64,000 nt of DNA from an uncultured Clostridium sp. GTDB lineage: Bacteria; Bacillota; Clostridia; Lachnospirales; Lachnospiraceae. The position numbers and the translations under genes were made by a program. Shown here one piece after another: positions 1 to 8,023 of the stretch. The notes under the pieces were generated by a model, which was not told the origin of the DNA, did no database searches, and saw only the letters and a list, made by a program, of their open reading frames with translations. The DNA lies in NCBI GenBank assembly GCA_900538475.1, contig UPYT01000008.1:52622-116621 (forward strand). Reading direction: 5' to 3'. Position 1 is the stretch's first letter; each line of letters begins with the position of its first letter.

Positions 1-402
1 GTTTTGCATGACATCAGCGGACACGCAGACAGAGACGGTCTGATTGAGTGGGCATGCGGTTTTCAGAAAAAACCGCAGCAGTATTTCATTGTCCATGGCA
101 GCGATGATGTCTGCGACCGCTTTGCAGAGCTGGTTACACAAAAGACGGGGGCTCTGGCCAAGGCGCCGTTTTCCGGAGCAGAGTATGATCTGGCAAAGGG
201 TGTCTGGATAAAAGAAACCGCAGGAATTCCCATTGCTTCCAAGTCTGCGGCGTCTAAGAAGGCCAGCGGTGTCTTTGCCCGTCTTGTGGCAGCCGGTGAG
301 CGCCTGATGGCGGTGATTCTTCACAATGAGGGAGGCGCAAATAAGGATTTGGCAAGATTTGCCGATCAGATTAATGCCCTGTGTGACAAATGGGATAGAT
401 AG
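1..402 (+). CDS. MBL-fold/beta-CASP RNA-processing hydrolase, C-terminal part
   Basis: This is the C-terminal 133 residues of a protein that begins left of the window. The visible part opens with HDISGHAD, which matches the conserved SGHAD motif of the beta-CASP domain of metallo-beta-lactamase-fold nucleases (COG1236/YSH1-like). A short alpha/beta region with a VHGS motif follows. Family members are zinc-dependent RNA exo- or endonucleases acting in the cytoplasm. The metallo-lactamase HxHxDH motif must lie upstream and cannot be checked. The stop is 13 nt before rnhA, so the two nuclease genes are probably cotranscribed. The family call is fairly safe; the exact substrate is not known. Confidence 0.75.
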   Translation, partial: VLHDISGHADRDGLIEWACGFQKKPQQYFIVHGSDDVCDRFAELVTQKTGALAKAPFSGAEYDLAKGVWIKETAGIPIASKSAASKKASGVFARLVAAGERLMAVILHNEGGANKDLARFADQINALCDKWDR

Positions 403-415
403 GAGAGAAAAACGG

Positions 416-898
416 ATGTCAAAGGTACAGATTTATACAGATGGTTCTGCCCGGGGAAACCCGGACGGACCAGGAGGATATGGGGCAGTGCTCCAGTTTC
501 TCGACAGCAAGGGGGAGCTGCATGAAAAGGTTATGTCAGCCGGATACCGGAAAACCACCAATAACAGGATGGAGCTGATGGCGGCTATTGTGGCCCTGGA
601 GGCATTAAACCGTCCCTGCCAGGTGGAGCTTTATTCGGATTCAAAATATCTGACAGATGCCTTTAACCAGCATTGGATTGACAACTGGGTTGCAAAAAAC
701 TGGATGCGTGGAAAGAGTGGTCCTGTAAAAAACATTGACCTGTGGAAGCGGCTGCTAAATGCAAAAAAACCGCATCAGGTGCAGTTTATCTGGGTAAAGG
801 GCCATGCCGGACATCCGCAGAATGAACGGTGCGATTTGCTTGCTACTTCAGCGGCAGACGGGATGGATCTTCTGGTAGATGAAGGGCTGGAAGGTTAA
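416..898 (+). CDS. rnhA: Ribonuclease HI
   Basis: A 160-residue type 1 RNase H, close to the usual 150-160. The enzyme cleaves the RNA strand of RNA-DNA hybrids in the cytoplasm. Visible motifs in order are [15 protein letters not shown] (first catalytic Asp, about residue 8), NRMELMA (Glu), SDSKYL (Asp) and [11 protein letters not shown] (flexible His and last Asp), so the DEDD set is complete. The reading frame is open upstream, but the ATG at 416 is preceded by AGGAGAG and starts at the family-typical [11 protein letters not shown]. It follows the beta-CASP nuclease gene closely. No terminator is seen after it. Confidence 0.95.
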   Translation: MSKVQIYTDGSARGNPDGPGGYGAVLQFLDSKGELHEKVMSAGYRKTTNNRMELMAAIVALEALNRPCQVELYSDSKYLTDAFNQHWIDNWVAKNWMRGKSGPVKNIDLWKRLLNAKKPHQVQFIWVKGHAGHPQNERCDLLATSAADGMDLLVDEGLEG

Positions 899-946
899 GG
901 TCTGCAATCTTAAAGAAAATCTTACAAATGCTTACTTCTTTCGGTT

Positions 947-975
947 TTGTATTTTCTTTCCATTCTGTTTATGTT
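947..975 (+). promoter_or_regulatory. Weak candidate promoter for the LprI-like gene
   Basis: TTGTAT at 947-952 and TATGTT at 970-975 are separated by 17 bp, 44 bp before the ATG at 1019. A TATTAT at 975-980 is a better -10 by itself but is spaced 22 bp from that -35. This is plausible, not strong. Confidence 0.3.
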
Positions 976-1018
976 ATTATCAGAAAGACAAAAGAACAGA
1001 CAGAGTGGGGCAGAAAAT

Positions 1019-1942
1019 ATGAGACCAAAAGGAATCTGGATAGCAATAGGATTGATTCTGGCAGTAGGCATCAGCTCAACCAGATTAGTCAGACAGTATA
1101 CATCAGAGCCGCTGCGGACAAAAGCCGCGGAAACCGTCATGGAAAAGGAGGTTCCAGAGATTGCTGCCTTTTCGGCAGGATTGGAGCAGGAGGAGTCATT
1201 GGAACGGACCGTGCGGATTCCGGAGGCTGCTATGGAGCAGCTTAAAGAGTCAGAGCAAGAAGCGGAGACAGAGGCCGCCACAGAAACTGCATTAGAATAC
1301 GGACAGGCACCTGTTGCGACGATGGCGGAGGCAGTACCGGAACAGGCAGCATCTGAAACTAAGTCAGCTTTTGAGAAAGGCGCAGGTTTTGTTCAGGAAG
1401 ACATAGCGATGCCGGCTCCGGCAGCAGAGATTCAGCAGCCAGTTCAGGCAGACCGCTCGCCGGTGTTATCTGCCGGAAACAGCAAGAAGGAAGCCGAATC
1501 GTCCGGAAGCAGCAGAGCTCTTTCGCTACCTGCGATTTCTGCAGAGGCTTCATCAGCAAAGCAGCCGGGGAGACAGGATGTTCTGGAACGGCTGGAGGAG
1601 CTGGATCGTCAGATAGAGAAAAAACGTTCCGCAAAGCAGGACGCTACAGCTAATTCTGCCAAGGCAATGGCAGAGAGCGAAAGAAAGCTTTGGGAAAATG
1701 AACTGAACCAGCTTCTGAGCGGACTGCGCAGCCACATGTCATCGGACACCTGGGATGTATTTATGAAGGATCAGAATGAGTGGATCCGAAGCAGGGAGGC
1801 GATGGCGGTAGACGCCCTGTCCGGCAATTCCGGCAGTGCTATGCAGGAGCTGGAATATACCCGTTCCCTGACAGAAATCACACGGGACAGAGCCTATGAG
1901 CTGGCAGAAGAGTATTATGATGTGTTATCAGAGACGGAGTAA
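1019..1942 (+). CDS. Membrane-anchored protein with LprI/DUF1311-like domain
   Basis: A 307-residue protein. Residues 7-20 form one hydrophobic segment (signal anchor). A long Glu/Ala/Ser-rich linker without obvious fold follows, to about residue 185. A C-terminal helical domain then carries the pattern LNQLL..L, DQNEWIRSRE and a final TRSLTEITRDRAYEL, which resembles the lysozyme-inhibitor LprI family (DUF1311: LN..Y..L, Q..W...R, L...T..R...L). The usual cysteines of that family are absent. The start at 1019 was chosen because it places the hydrophobic stretch at the N-terminus. It is probably exported and cell-surface; function is unproven. Confidence 0.6.
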   Translation: MRPKGIWIAIGLILAVGISSTRLVRQYTSEPLRTKAAETVMEKEVPEIAAFSAGLEQEESLERTVRIPEAAMEQLKESEQEAETEAATETALEYGQAPVATMAEAVPEQAASETKSAFEKGAGFVQEDIAMPAPAAEIQQPVQADRSPVLSAGNSKKEAESSGSSRALSLPAISAEASSAKQPGRQDVLERLEELDRQIEKKRSAKQDATANSAKAMAESERKLWENELNQLLSGLRSHMSSDTWDVFMKDQNEWIRSREAMAVDALSGNSGSAMQELEYTRSLTEITRDRAYELAEEYYDVLSETE

Positions 1943-1956
1943 AATCCGTCTCTTTT
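1931..1956 (+). terminator. Rho-independent terminator after the LprI-like gene
   Basis: GAGACGGA (1931-1938) pairs with TCCGTCTC (1945-1952) over a 6-nt loop and is followed by TTTT. The stop codon at 1940-1942 lies inside the hairpin. Confidence 0.85.
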
Positions 1957-1968
1957 CAATTTTGTATC

Positions 1969-1997
1969 TTGAACAATGCCTTTGCCTATGGTATGAT
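1969..1997 (+). promoter_or_regulatory. Sigma-A type promoter for the small peptide gene and alaS
   Basis: TTGAAC (1969-1974) and TATGAT (1992-1997) are 17 bp apart. They lie directly after a terminator and before the 41-residue peptide gene, so this probably also drives alaS. Confidence 0.75.
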
Positions 1998-2044
1998 ACA
2001 AGGATGAAAGTGTGTGTTTATTTGAACGTAAGGAGGAAAATTCT

Positions 2045-2170
2045 ATGTCAGCTATCGCAGCAAGCTTTATCGGATATACGGTTAAGGCAGTTATTTTCGT
2101 AGCAGTTGCCTACGCAGGAATTATCTGCGGTAAGAAGTTCAGAGACTCCCGCACGGAGAAAAAGAATTAA
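2045..2170 (+). CDS. 41-residue single-pass membrane peptide
   Basis: A short gene below the usual ORF cut-off. It reads MSAIAASFIGYTVKAV, then a hydrophobic stretch of about 20 residues ending AGIICGKKFR, then a basic and polar tail DSRTEKKN. The start has an excellent ribosome binding site (AAGGAGG, 8 nt before the ATG) and a good promoter 50 bp upstream, which argues for a real gene. The topology is one helix with a cationic C-terminal end. It sits alone between a terminator and the alaS leader. My recollection is that similar tiny proteins occur in other Lachnospiraceae and are sometimes misnamed in databases. No function can be assigned. Confidence 0.75.
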   Translation: MSAIAASFIGYTVKAVIFVAVAYAGIICGKKFRDSRTEKKN

Positions 2171-2259
2171 GCAACAGTTCAGCCAGGCGAAGCTAGGAAG
2201 ATGCATGGCTGAGCTGCTGCAGAATGAATGGAGGACGCAGCTTATTACAGGAGGCTGCG
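2171..2259 (+). promoter_or_regulatory. alaS leader with two hairpins
   Basis: 2171-2185 pairs with 2206-2220 (15 bp, one G-U and one A-C mismatch, 20-nt loop). CGCAGC (2236-2241) pairs with GCTGCG (2254-2259). Neither is followed by a T run. The T-box consensus was looked for and not found. The role is unknown; alternatives are RNA stabilisation or autoregulation by AlaRS. Confidence 0.4.
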
Positions 2260-2293
2260 CCGGAAAGAACAATAGTACGGAGGAACAAAAGAC

Positions 2294-4936
2294 GTGAAGA
2301 AGTATGGTGTAAATGAATTGAGAAGGATGTTTCTTGAATTCTTTGAAAGCAAGGGACATCTGGCAATGAAGAGCTTTTCGCTGGTGCCGCACAATGACAA
2401 CAGCCTGCTGCTCATTAATTCCGGTATGGCTCCGTTAAAGCCCTATTTTACCGGACAGGAGATCCCGCCTCGCAGACGTGTGACGACCTGTCAGAAGTGC
2501 ATCCGCACCGGTGATATTGAAAATATCGGAAAGACAGCCCGCCACGGCACATTTTTTGAGATGCTGGGAAACTTCTCGTTTGGTGACTATTTCAAAACGG
2601 AAGCCATCCACTGGTCCTGGGAGTTTCTGACGGAGGTGGTAGGACTGGATCCGGAGCGTCTCTATCCGTCCGTATATCTGGATGACGATGAGGCATTCCG
2701 CATCTGGAATGAAGAGATTGGCATTCCGGCAGATCGGATTTTCCGCTTTGGCAAGGAGGATAATTTCTGGGAGCATGGCGCAGGTCCCTGCGGCCCCTGT
2801 TCTGAAATTTATTATGACCGGGGAGAAAAATATGGCTGTGGAAAGCCTGGCTGTACTGTAGGTTGTGAATGTGATCGTTATATTGAGGTATGGAACAACG
2901 TATTTACTCAGTTTGAGAATGACGGCCATGGCAATTATACCGAGCTGGTACAGAAGAATATTGATACAGGTATGGGTCTGGAGCGTCTGGCTGTTGTGGT
3001 TCAGGATGTGGACTCTCTGTTCACTGTAGATACCAACAAGGCTCTTTTGGATGCAGTCTGTGAACTGGCTCATACAGAATACCAGGCAGCTCATAAGACG
3101 GATGTTTCTCTGCGTATTATTGCCGATCATATTAAGTCCTGTACCTTTATGATTTCCGATGGAATTATGCCGTCTAATGAGGGACGTGGTTATGTACTGC
3201 GCCGTCTGCTGCGTCGGGCTGCCCGTCACGGAAGACTGCTGGGAATCGAAGGCCGGTTTATGGCAGAGCTGTCTAAGGCAGTAATTGAGCTGTCTAAGGA
3301 CGGTTATCCAGAGCTGGAAGAAAAGAAGCCTATGATTTTAAAGGTTCTGGCAGAGGAAGAAGAGAAATTTAACAAGACCATTGATCAGGGACTGGCTATT
3401 CTTGGAGAGATGGAAGCAGAGATGGAGAAAAAGGGTGAGACCGTTCTCTCTGGTGATAATGCATTTAAGCTTTATGACACCTATGGCTTCCCGTTAGATC
3501 TGACCATTGAAATTCTGGAAGAAAAGAATATGACAGTAGATGAGGAAGGCTTCCAGGCTGCTATGAAGGAGCAGCGTGAGAAGGCTCGTGCAGCAAGAAA
3601 GACAACCAACTACATGGGTGCTGATGTTACAGTATATCAGTCTATTCCGGCTGAGATTACAACGGACTTTGTGGGATACGATCGCCTGGTTCATGATTCA
3701 GAGATTACCGTTCTGACAACAGAAAGCGAGATTGTAGAGGCGCTGACAGATGGACAGCACGGAACGATTCTGGTGAAGGAAACGCCGTTTTATGCCACTA
3801 TGGGCGGACAGACTGGCGATACTGGTGTGATTACCGGCGCGGGCGGCAGTTTTGTAGTAGAGGATACGATTCATCTGCAGGGCGGAAAGGTTGGCCATGT
3901 AGGTTATATGGCCAGCGGTATGCTTACGGTCGGTGAAACTGTTACAATGAAGGTTAGCGAGTCTGCGCGCCGTTCCACAGAGAAGAATCACAGTGCAACT
4001 CATCTGCTTCAGAAAGCGCTGAGAATGGTTCTTGGAGAGCATGTAGAACAGGCTGGTTCTTTAGTAACACCGGACAGACTGCGTTTTGACTTCACCCATT
4101 TCTCTGCCATGACTGCAGAGGAACTGAAAAAGGTGGAGGAGCTGGTGAATCAGGAGATTCAGGCAGGCCTGGATGTTGTGACACAGGAGATGAGTCTGGA
4201 TGAGGCGAAAAAGACGGGCGCTATGGCGCTGTTTGGTGAAAAATATGGCGAGAAGGTTCGTGTGGTTAAGATGGGCGACTTCTCTACAGAGCTTTGCGGC
4301 GGTACTCATGTGGGCAACACTGGTACAATTCATGCATTCAAGATTGTTTCTGAGGCCGGAATTGCAGCAGGAGTCCGCAGAATCGAGGCGCTGACCGGAG
4401 AAGGTCTGATGGCTTATTATCATAAGACAGAGGAAGAACTTCATGAAGCAGCTCATGCGGCAAAGACAACACCGGCTGATCTGAAGTCCAAAATTGAGGC
4501 TATGATGGCTGAGATTAAGGCTCTGCAGGCAGAAAATGATAAATTAAAGAGCAAGCTTGCAAAGGAATCCCTGGGAGATGTTATGGACCAGGTAAAGGAA
4601 ATTCACGGTGTGAAGGTTCTGGCTGCCAAGGTCAGCGACGCAGATATGAACGGTCTGCGCAGCCTGGGCGACCAGTTAAAGGAAAAACTGGGCGAAGGCG
4701 TGATTGTTCTTGCTTCTGTACAGGGAGATAAGGTCAATCTGATGGCGACGGCTACAGATGCAGCACAGAAGCAGGGGGCCCATGCAGGCAATCTGATTAA
4801 GGCTATTGCTGCCTTAGTTGGCGGCGGCGGCGGCGGCCGTCCTGGCATGGCTCAGGCCGGCGGAAAGAATCCGGCAGGCGTAGACAGTGCACTGGAGAAG
4901 GCCTATGAGACTGCTGCCCAGCAGCTTCATGACTAA
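2294..4936 (+). CDS. alaS: Alanine--tRNA ligase
   Basis: An 880-residue protein of full family length. It charges tRNA-Ala with alanine and edits Ser/Gly mischarging. The N-terminus KKYGVNELRRMFLEFFESKGH is the class II catalytic domain. The editing domain has HSATH near residue 565 and CGGTH near 669, the zinc-binding HxxxH/CxxxH set. The C-terminal C-Ala domain ends in a glycine run near 842 and the family-typical GMAQAGGKNP. The start is GTG at 2294, preceded by GGAGG at 10 nt. It shares a promoter with the peptide gene just upstream and ends before a long-loop terminator. Confidence 0.98.
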   Translation: MKKYGVNELRRMFLEFFESKGHLAMKSFSLVPHNDNSLLLINSGMAPLKPYFTGQEIPPRRRVTTCQKCIRTGDIENIGKTARHGTFFEMLGNFSFGDYFKTEAIHWSWEFLTEVVGLDPERLYPSVYLDDDEAFRIWNEEIGIPADRIFRFGKEDNFWEHGAGPCGPCSEIYYDRGEKYGCGKPGCTVGCECDRYIEVWNNVFTQFENDGHGNYTELVQKNIDTGMGLERLAVVVQDVDSLFTVDTNKALLDAVCELAHTEYQAAHKTDVSLRIIADHIKSCTFMISDGIMPSNEGRGYVLRRLLRRAARHGRLLGIEGRFMAELSKAVIELSKDGYPELEEKKPMILKVLAEEEEKFNKTIDQGLAILGEMEAEMEKKGETVLSGDNAFKLYDTYGFPLDLTIEILEEKNMTVDEEGFQAAMKEQREKARAARKTTNYMGADVTVYQSIPAEITTDFVGYDRLVHDSEITVLTTESEIVEALTDGQHGTILVKETPFYATMGGQTGDTGVITGAGGSFVVEDTIHLQGGKVGHVGYMASGMLTVGETVTMKVSESARRSTEKNHSATHLLQKALRMVLGEHVEQAGSLVTPDRLRFDFTHFSAMTAEELKKVEELVNQEIQAGLDVVTQEMSLDEAKKTGAMALFGEKYGEKVRVVKMGDFSTELCGGTHVGNTGTIHAFKIVSEAGIAAGVRRIEALTGEGLMAYYHKTEEELHEAAHAAKTTPADLKSKIEAMMAEIKALQAENDKLKSKLAKESLGDVMDQVKEIHGVKVLAAKVSDADMNGLRSLGDQLKEKLGEGVIVLASVQGDKVNLMATATDAAQKQGAHAGNLIKAIAALVGGGGGGRPGMAQAGGKNPAGVDSALEKAYETAAQQLHD

Positions 4937-4967
4937 GAAATCAGCCTGATAAAATGATAAAACAGAT

Positions 4968-5025
4968 GCCTTACCGGCAGTTTTTGAAAGGAAAACCTGA
5001 AAAAAAGCCTCCGGTAAGGCGTTTT
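4968..5025 (+). terminator. Candidate terminator after alaS
   Basis: GCCTTACCGG (4968-4977) and CCGGTAAGGC (5011-5020) form a perfect 10-bp stem with a 33-nt loop, followed by GTTTT. The loop is long for a terminator, but the position fits. Confidence 0.6.
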
Positions 5026-5048
5026 CTGCATAATTTTGAAAAAAGGTG

Positions 5049-5076
5049 TTGACGAATGGGAATTTTATGCTATAAT
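5049..5076 (+). promoter_or_regulatory. rpsU promoter
   Basis: TTGACG (5049-5054), 16-bp spacer, TATAAT (5071-5076), with a TG just before the -10. Near-consensus. Confidence 0.85.
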
Positions 5077-5102
5077 CATTTCAGTGCTAAAAAATACCCA
5101 AA

Positions 5103-5140
5103 CAGTTGTATTATGCACAAGTACACAACTGGAGGGAGGT
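5103..5140 (+). promoter_or_regulatory. rpsU leader hairpin next to the ribosome binding site
   Basis: CAGTTGT (5103-5109) pairs with ACAACTG (5125-5131), immediately abutting the purine-rich GGAGGGAGGT at 5131-5140. The hairpin could modulate ribosome access. This is inferred only from complementarity. Confidence 0.35.
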
Positions 5141-5152
5141 CAGGTGTGAGCT

Positions 5153-5329
5153 ATGTCAAACGTTATCGTTAAAGAGAACGAGAGTCTGGACAGCGCGTTA
5201 CGCAGATTCAAAAGAAACTGCGCAAAGGCTGGTATTCAGCAGGAGATTCGTAAGAGAGAGCATTACGAAAAGCCCAGCGTAAGACGGAAGAAAAAGTCCG
5301 AAGCTGCAAGAAAACGCAAATTTAATTAA
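5153..5329 (+). CDS. rpsU: 30S ribosomal protein S21
   Basis: A 58-residue protein, the normal S21 length. It reads [20 protein letters not shown] and ends with the basic tail [16 protein letters not shown]21 is a small-subunit protein needed for initiation with some mRNAs. It is flanked by its own near-consensus promoter and a strong terminator, so it is monocistronic. In Bacillus the gene sits by yqeY and yqfA; here the yqfC-yqfD sporulation pair follows, which keeps part of that neighbourhood. Confidence 0.97.
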   Translation: MSNVIVKENESLDSALRRFKRNCAKAGIQQEIRKREHYEKPSVRRKKKSEAARKRKFN

Positions 5330-5338
5330 TTGTTTTCC

Positions 5339-5368
5339 GATCCCCAGTCATAAGACTGGGGATTTTTT
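5339..5368 (+). terminator. rpsU terminator
   Basis: ATCCCCAGTC (5340-5349), loop ATAA, GACTGGGGAT (5354-5363), then a T run. Strong rho-independent terminator. Confidence 0.95.
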
Positions 5369-5408
5369 CGTAGTATTATAAAGAGAAAGACGGCAGGGTG
5401 AACAGAGA

Positions 5409-5675
5409 TTGCTGGAACAGATGAAAGTAGCTGCGGCAGAAGAATTGAAACTGCCGAAGGATGCCGTTTTGGGAGAAGTGCTCCTCTCTTTTGTTGGACG
5501 GTGCAGTGTGGTTATTGAGAATTATCGTGGGATCCTGCTTTATAATGACAATACCATCCGGCTGCAGGCCAGACAATGCAGGCTGTCTATTCATGGAAAA
5601 CGACTGCATATTGATTATTACAATCATGAGGAGATGAAAATCACCGGGCAGATACAGTCAATGGAGTTTGAGTAA
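5409..5675 (+). CDS. yqfC: YabP/YqfC family sporulation protein
   Basis: An 88-residue protein of the YabP/YqfC fold: LPKDAVLGEV, then IENYRGILLYNDNTIRL and SIHGKRLHI, the beta-rich pattern of this family. In Bacillus yqfC is expressed in the mother cell under sigma-E and supports spore formation. The start is TTG at 5409 with AGGGTG 8 nt upstream; the in-frame ATG at 5421 lacks a ribosome binding site. yqfD follows, the usual partner. No sigma-E consensus could be recognised in the 40 bp after the rpsU terminator. Confidence 0.85.
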   Translation: MLEQMKVAAAEELKLPKDAVLGEVLLSFVGRCSVVIENYRGILLYNDNTIRLQARQCRLSIHGKRLHIDYYNHEEMKITGQIQSMEFE

Positions 5676-5718
5676 TCACAGGGGAGGAACCTGTGACAAT
5701 GGAAATAGGAGAGGGCAG

Positions 5719-6987
5719 ATGAAGGAAAGGGTATTGCGGTATGCAGGCGGATATCTGAAAGTCCGGATGACCGGTCTGACCTCCGAACGGTTTTTAAATC
5801 TCTGTATGGCAAGAGGAATTACGCTGTGGGAGCTGAGCCGTTCAGATAGGGAGGCGCTCTGTTTTTTTATTTCGATTAAGGATTTCCGGCGCATTGGACC
5901 GCTGGTGAAAAAAGCTGGTGTGCATGTGAAAATTACGGGGAGGTTTGGACTTCCCTTTTTTTTATACCGAAACAGAAGGCGAAAGCTGTATGGGGCAGGA
6001 GTGGCGGCCTTTTTTCTGGTTCTATTCATTATGTCCCGGTTTATCTGGAATATCAGTCTGGAGGGAAACAGACGGTTTACCGATGATATGCTGCTTCATT
6101 ATCTGGACAGTCAAAAGATTCATTATGGAATGGCAAAATCGGCAATAGACTGTGATATACTGGAGGAATCTATCCGCAGCGCCTATCCGGAAATAATTTG
6201 GGTATCAGCACGGGTATCTGGTACCAGGCTGCTGATTCGGATGAAAGAAAATGATGTAGTGGGAACTATTCCAAAAAAGGATGAAACACCGCGGAATCTG
6301 GTAGCAGACAAGGCAGGCACTGTTGTAAAAATGGTGGTTCGAAAGGGGAAGGCTCAGGTTCTGCCAGGGGAGGAGGTAGAGCCGGGACAGGTTCTGATCA
6401 GTGGTGAAATACCGATTCTGGGAGACGGAGGGGAACTGCTGAACACACATTTTGTGCGGGCGGATGGCGATATTTTTGTCAGAACAAGGGAAAGCTATAC
6501 GGAATCTATTTCAAAGCAGATAACAGAGCGGGTGAGAACCGGAGAAGTGAGAAAAGGGCTTCGCCTTCGTCTGGGGGCTTTTGAGCTTCTTTGGATGCTT
6601 CCGAAAAAGGAGGATACCTGCTGGGAAATTACAGGAAAAACAAGGCAGCTGGTATTGTTCGGTGATTTTTATGTTCCTGTCTGGGCAGACTGGATCACAG
6701 CGCGGGAGTATGGAATTTATGAGAGAAATCGTACACAAGAGGAGGCGAAGGCTCTTGGTGAGCAGCTGCATCAGGCAAAGATACAAAAAATTATGGAAAA
6801 AGGGGTACCAATAATTGAAAATAATGTTAGAATAGAAGAGAAGAGTGGGTGCTGGCAGGTGCAGGGCAGTTTTGTACTGGAGGAGCCGGCAGCCACGGGA
6901 CAGAATATTTCTCAGGAAAAATTGCTGAATATGGAACAGGAAGAGGAGTCAGAATTACTGGATGAGCGTAATAGAAACGATAATTGA
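5719..6987 (+). CDS. yqfD: Sporulation protein YqfD
   Basis: A 422-residue membrane protein. Residues 1-75 form a cytoplasmic N-terminal domain (MKERVLRYAGGYLKVRMTG). One transmembrane helix lies near residues 93-113 (VAAFFLVLFIMSRFIWNI). A large extracytoplasmic domain follows with the POTRA-like start LEGNRRF and the typical LVADKAGTVVKMVVRKGKAQV. Bacillus YqfD is a sigma-E-dependent stage IV sporulation protein of unknown biochemistry. An upstream TTG at 5668 would overlap yqfC, but the ATG at 5719 has a GAGAGGG site and the family-typical N-terminus. It overlaps phoH by 26 nt. Confidence 0.9.
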   Translation: MKERVLRYAGGYLKVRMTGLTSERFLNLCMARGITLWELSRSDREALCFFISIKDFRRIGPLVKKAGVHVKITGRFGLPFFLYRNRRRKLYGAGVAAFFLVLFIMSRFIWNISLEGNRRFTDDMLLHYLDSQKIHYGMAKSAIDCDILEESIRSAYPEIIWVSARVSGTRLLIRMKENDVVGTIPKKDETPRNLVADKAGTVVKMVVRKGKAQVLPGEEVEPGQVLISGEIPILGDGGELLNTHFVRADGDIFVRTRESYTESISKQITERVRTGEVRKGLRLRLGAFELLWMLPKKEDTCWEITGKTRQLVLFGDFYVPVWADWITAREYGIYERNRTQEEAKALGEQLHQAKIQKIMEKGVPIIENNVRIEEKSGCWQVQGSFVLEEPAATGQNISQEKLLNMEQEEESELLDERNRNDN

Positions 6988-8023
6988 TATTCCCGCAGAG
7001 CATGAAAAAAATGTCTGCGGACAGTTTGATGCCTATGTGAAAAAAATAGAAAGAACCCTCCATGTGACGATTGTAGCCAGGGATGGAGCCTTAAAGCTGA
7101 TAGGACCAGAGGCCATGATTAAGCGGGCCAAAAGCGTGTTTAACAACCTGGTAGAGCTGTCAAAACGGGGCAATGCCATTACAGAACAGAATGTGGACTA
7201 TGCCCTGTCTCTGGCATTTACAGAGTCAGATGATGTGATTCTGGAGATTGATAAGGATATTATTTGCCGTACAGTTACCGGAAAACCGGTAAAGCCGAAA
7301 ACCATGGGACAAAAGCAGTATGTGGATACCATCCGGAAAAAGATGATTGTCTTTGGTATTGGACCGGCCGGCACCGGAAAAACCTATCTGGCTATGGCTA
7401 TGGCGATTTCTGCATTTAAAAACGGAGAGGTGAACCGGATTATTTTAACGCGTCCTGCCATTGAGGCGGGAGAAAAGCTGGGCTTTTTGCCAGGAGATCT
7501 GCAGAGTAAGATCGATCCCTATCTGCGTCCGCTTTACGATGCCCTGTACCAGATTATGGGAGCAGAAAGCTTCCTCCATAATTCTGAAAAAGGCCTGATT
7601 GAGGTGGCGCCCTTAGCTTACATGAGAGGACGGACGCTTGACAACGCCTATATCATTCTGGATGAGGCACAGAATACCACGCCGGCTCAGATGAAGATGT
7701 TTTTAACCCGTATCGGTTTTGGCTCCAAGGTGATTGTGACTGGTGACAAGACGCAGAAGGATCTGCCAGCCGGAGCTGTTTCCGGTCTGGATATGGCGAT
7801 GAAGGTGCTGGGCAAGATTGATGATATTGGATTCTGCAGCCTGACCAGCAGTGATGTAGTCCGCCATCCTCTGGTTCAGAAAATTGTACAGGCTTATGAT
7901 GACTATGAGCGCAGAACTGAGGCGGCAAAGCCTCTTCTTCAGGATCGGCTGCCCAAAAAGGTCAAGGACGGAAAAAATAAGACACATACCCGGGGAAAAG
8001 AGGAAAGGAAAAATGACCATTAG
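6962..8023 (+). CDS. phoH: PhoH family ATPase
   Basis: A 353-residue PhoH-like P-loop ATPase. Walker A is GPAGTGKT near residue 140 and Walker B is IILDEAQNTT near 225. The N-terminal third resembles an RNA-binding KH-like segment. PhoH proteins are linked to RNA metabolism and in Firmicutes lie next to ybeY, as here. The start ATG at 6962 lies inside the end of yqfD, and the 3' end overlaps ybeY by 11 nt, so translation of yqfD-phoH-ybeY is probably coupled. The C-terminal tail is Lys-rich and variable. Confidence 0.93.
   Translation: MSVIETIIDIPAEHEKNVCGQFDAYVKKIERTLHVTIVARDGALKLIGPEAMIKRAKSVFNNLVELSKRGNAITEQNVDYALSLAFTESDDVILEIDKDIICRTVTGKPVKPKTMGQKQYVDTIRKKMIVFGIGPAGTGKTYLAMAMAISAFKNGEVNRIILTRPAIEAGEKLGFLPGDLQSKIDPYLRPLYDALYQIMGAESFLHNSEKGLIEVAPLAYMRGRTLDNAYIILDEAQNTTPAQMKMFLTRIGFGSKVIVTGDKTQKDLPAGAVSGLDMAMKVLGKIDDIGFCSLTSSDVVRHPLVQKIVQAYDDYERRTEAAKPLLQDRLPKKVKDGKNKTHTRGKEERKNDH

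Noticed and set aside
2171..2293. T-box riboswitch before alaS
   Set aside because: No T-box core sequence and no terminator with T run; only two unrelated stems.
2435..3229. 264-codon open frame on the minus strand across alaS
   Set aside because: It lies fully inside alaS, has no ribosome site or recognisable domain, and its residues follow alaS codon usage in reverse.
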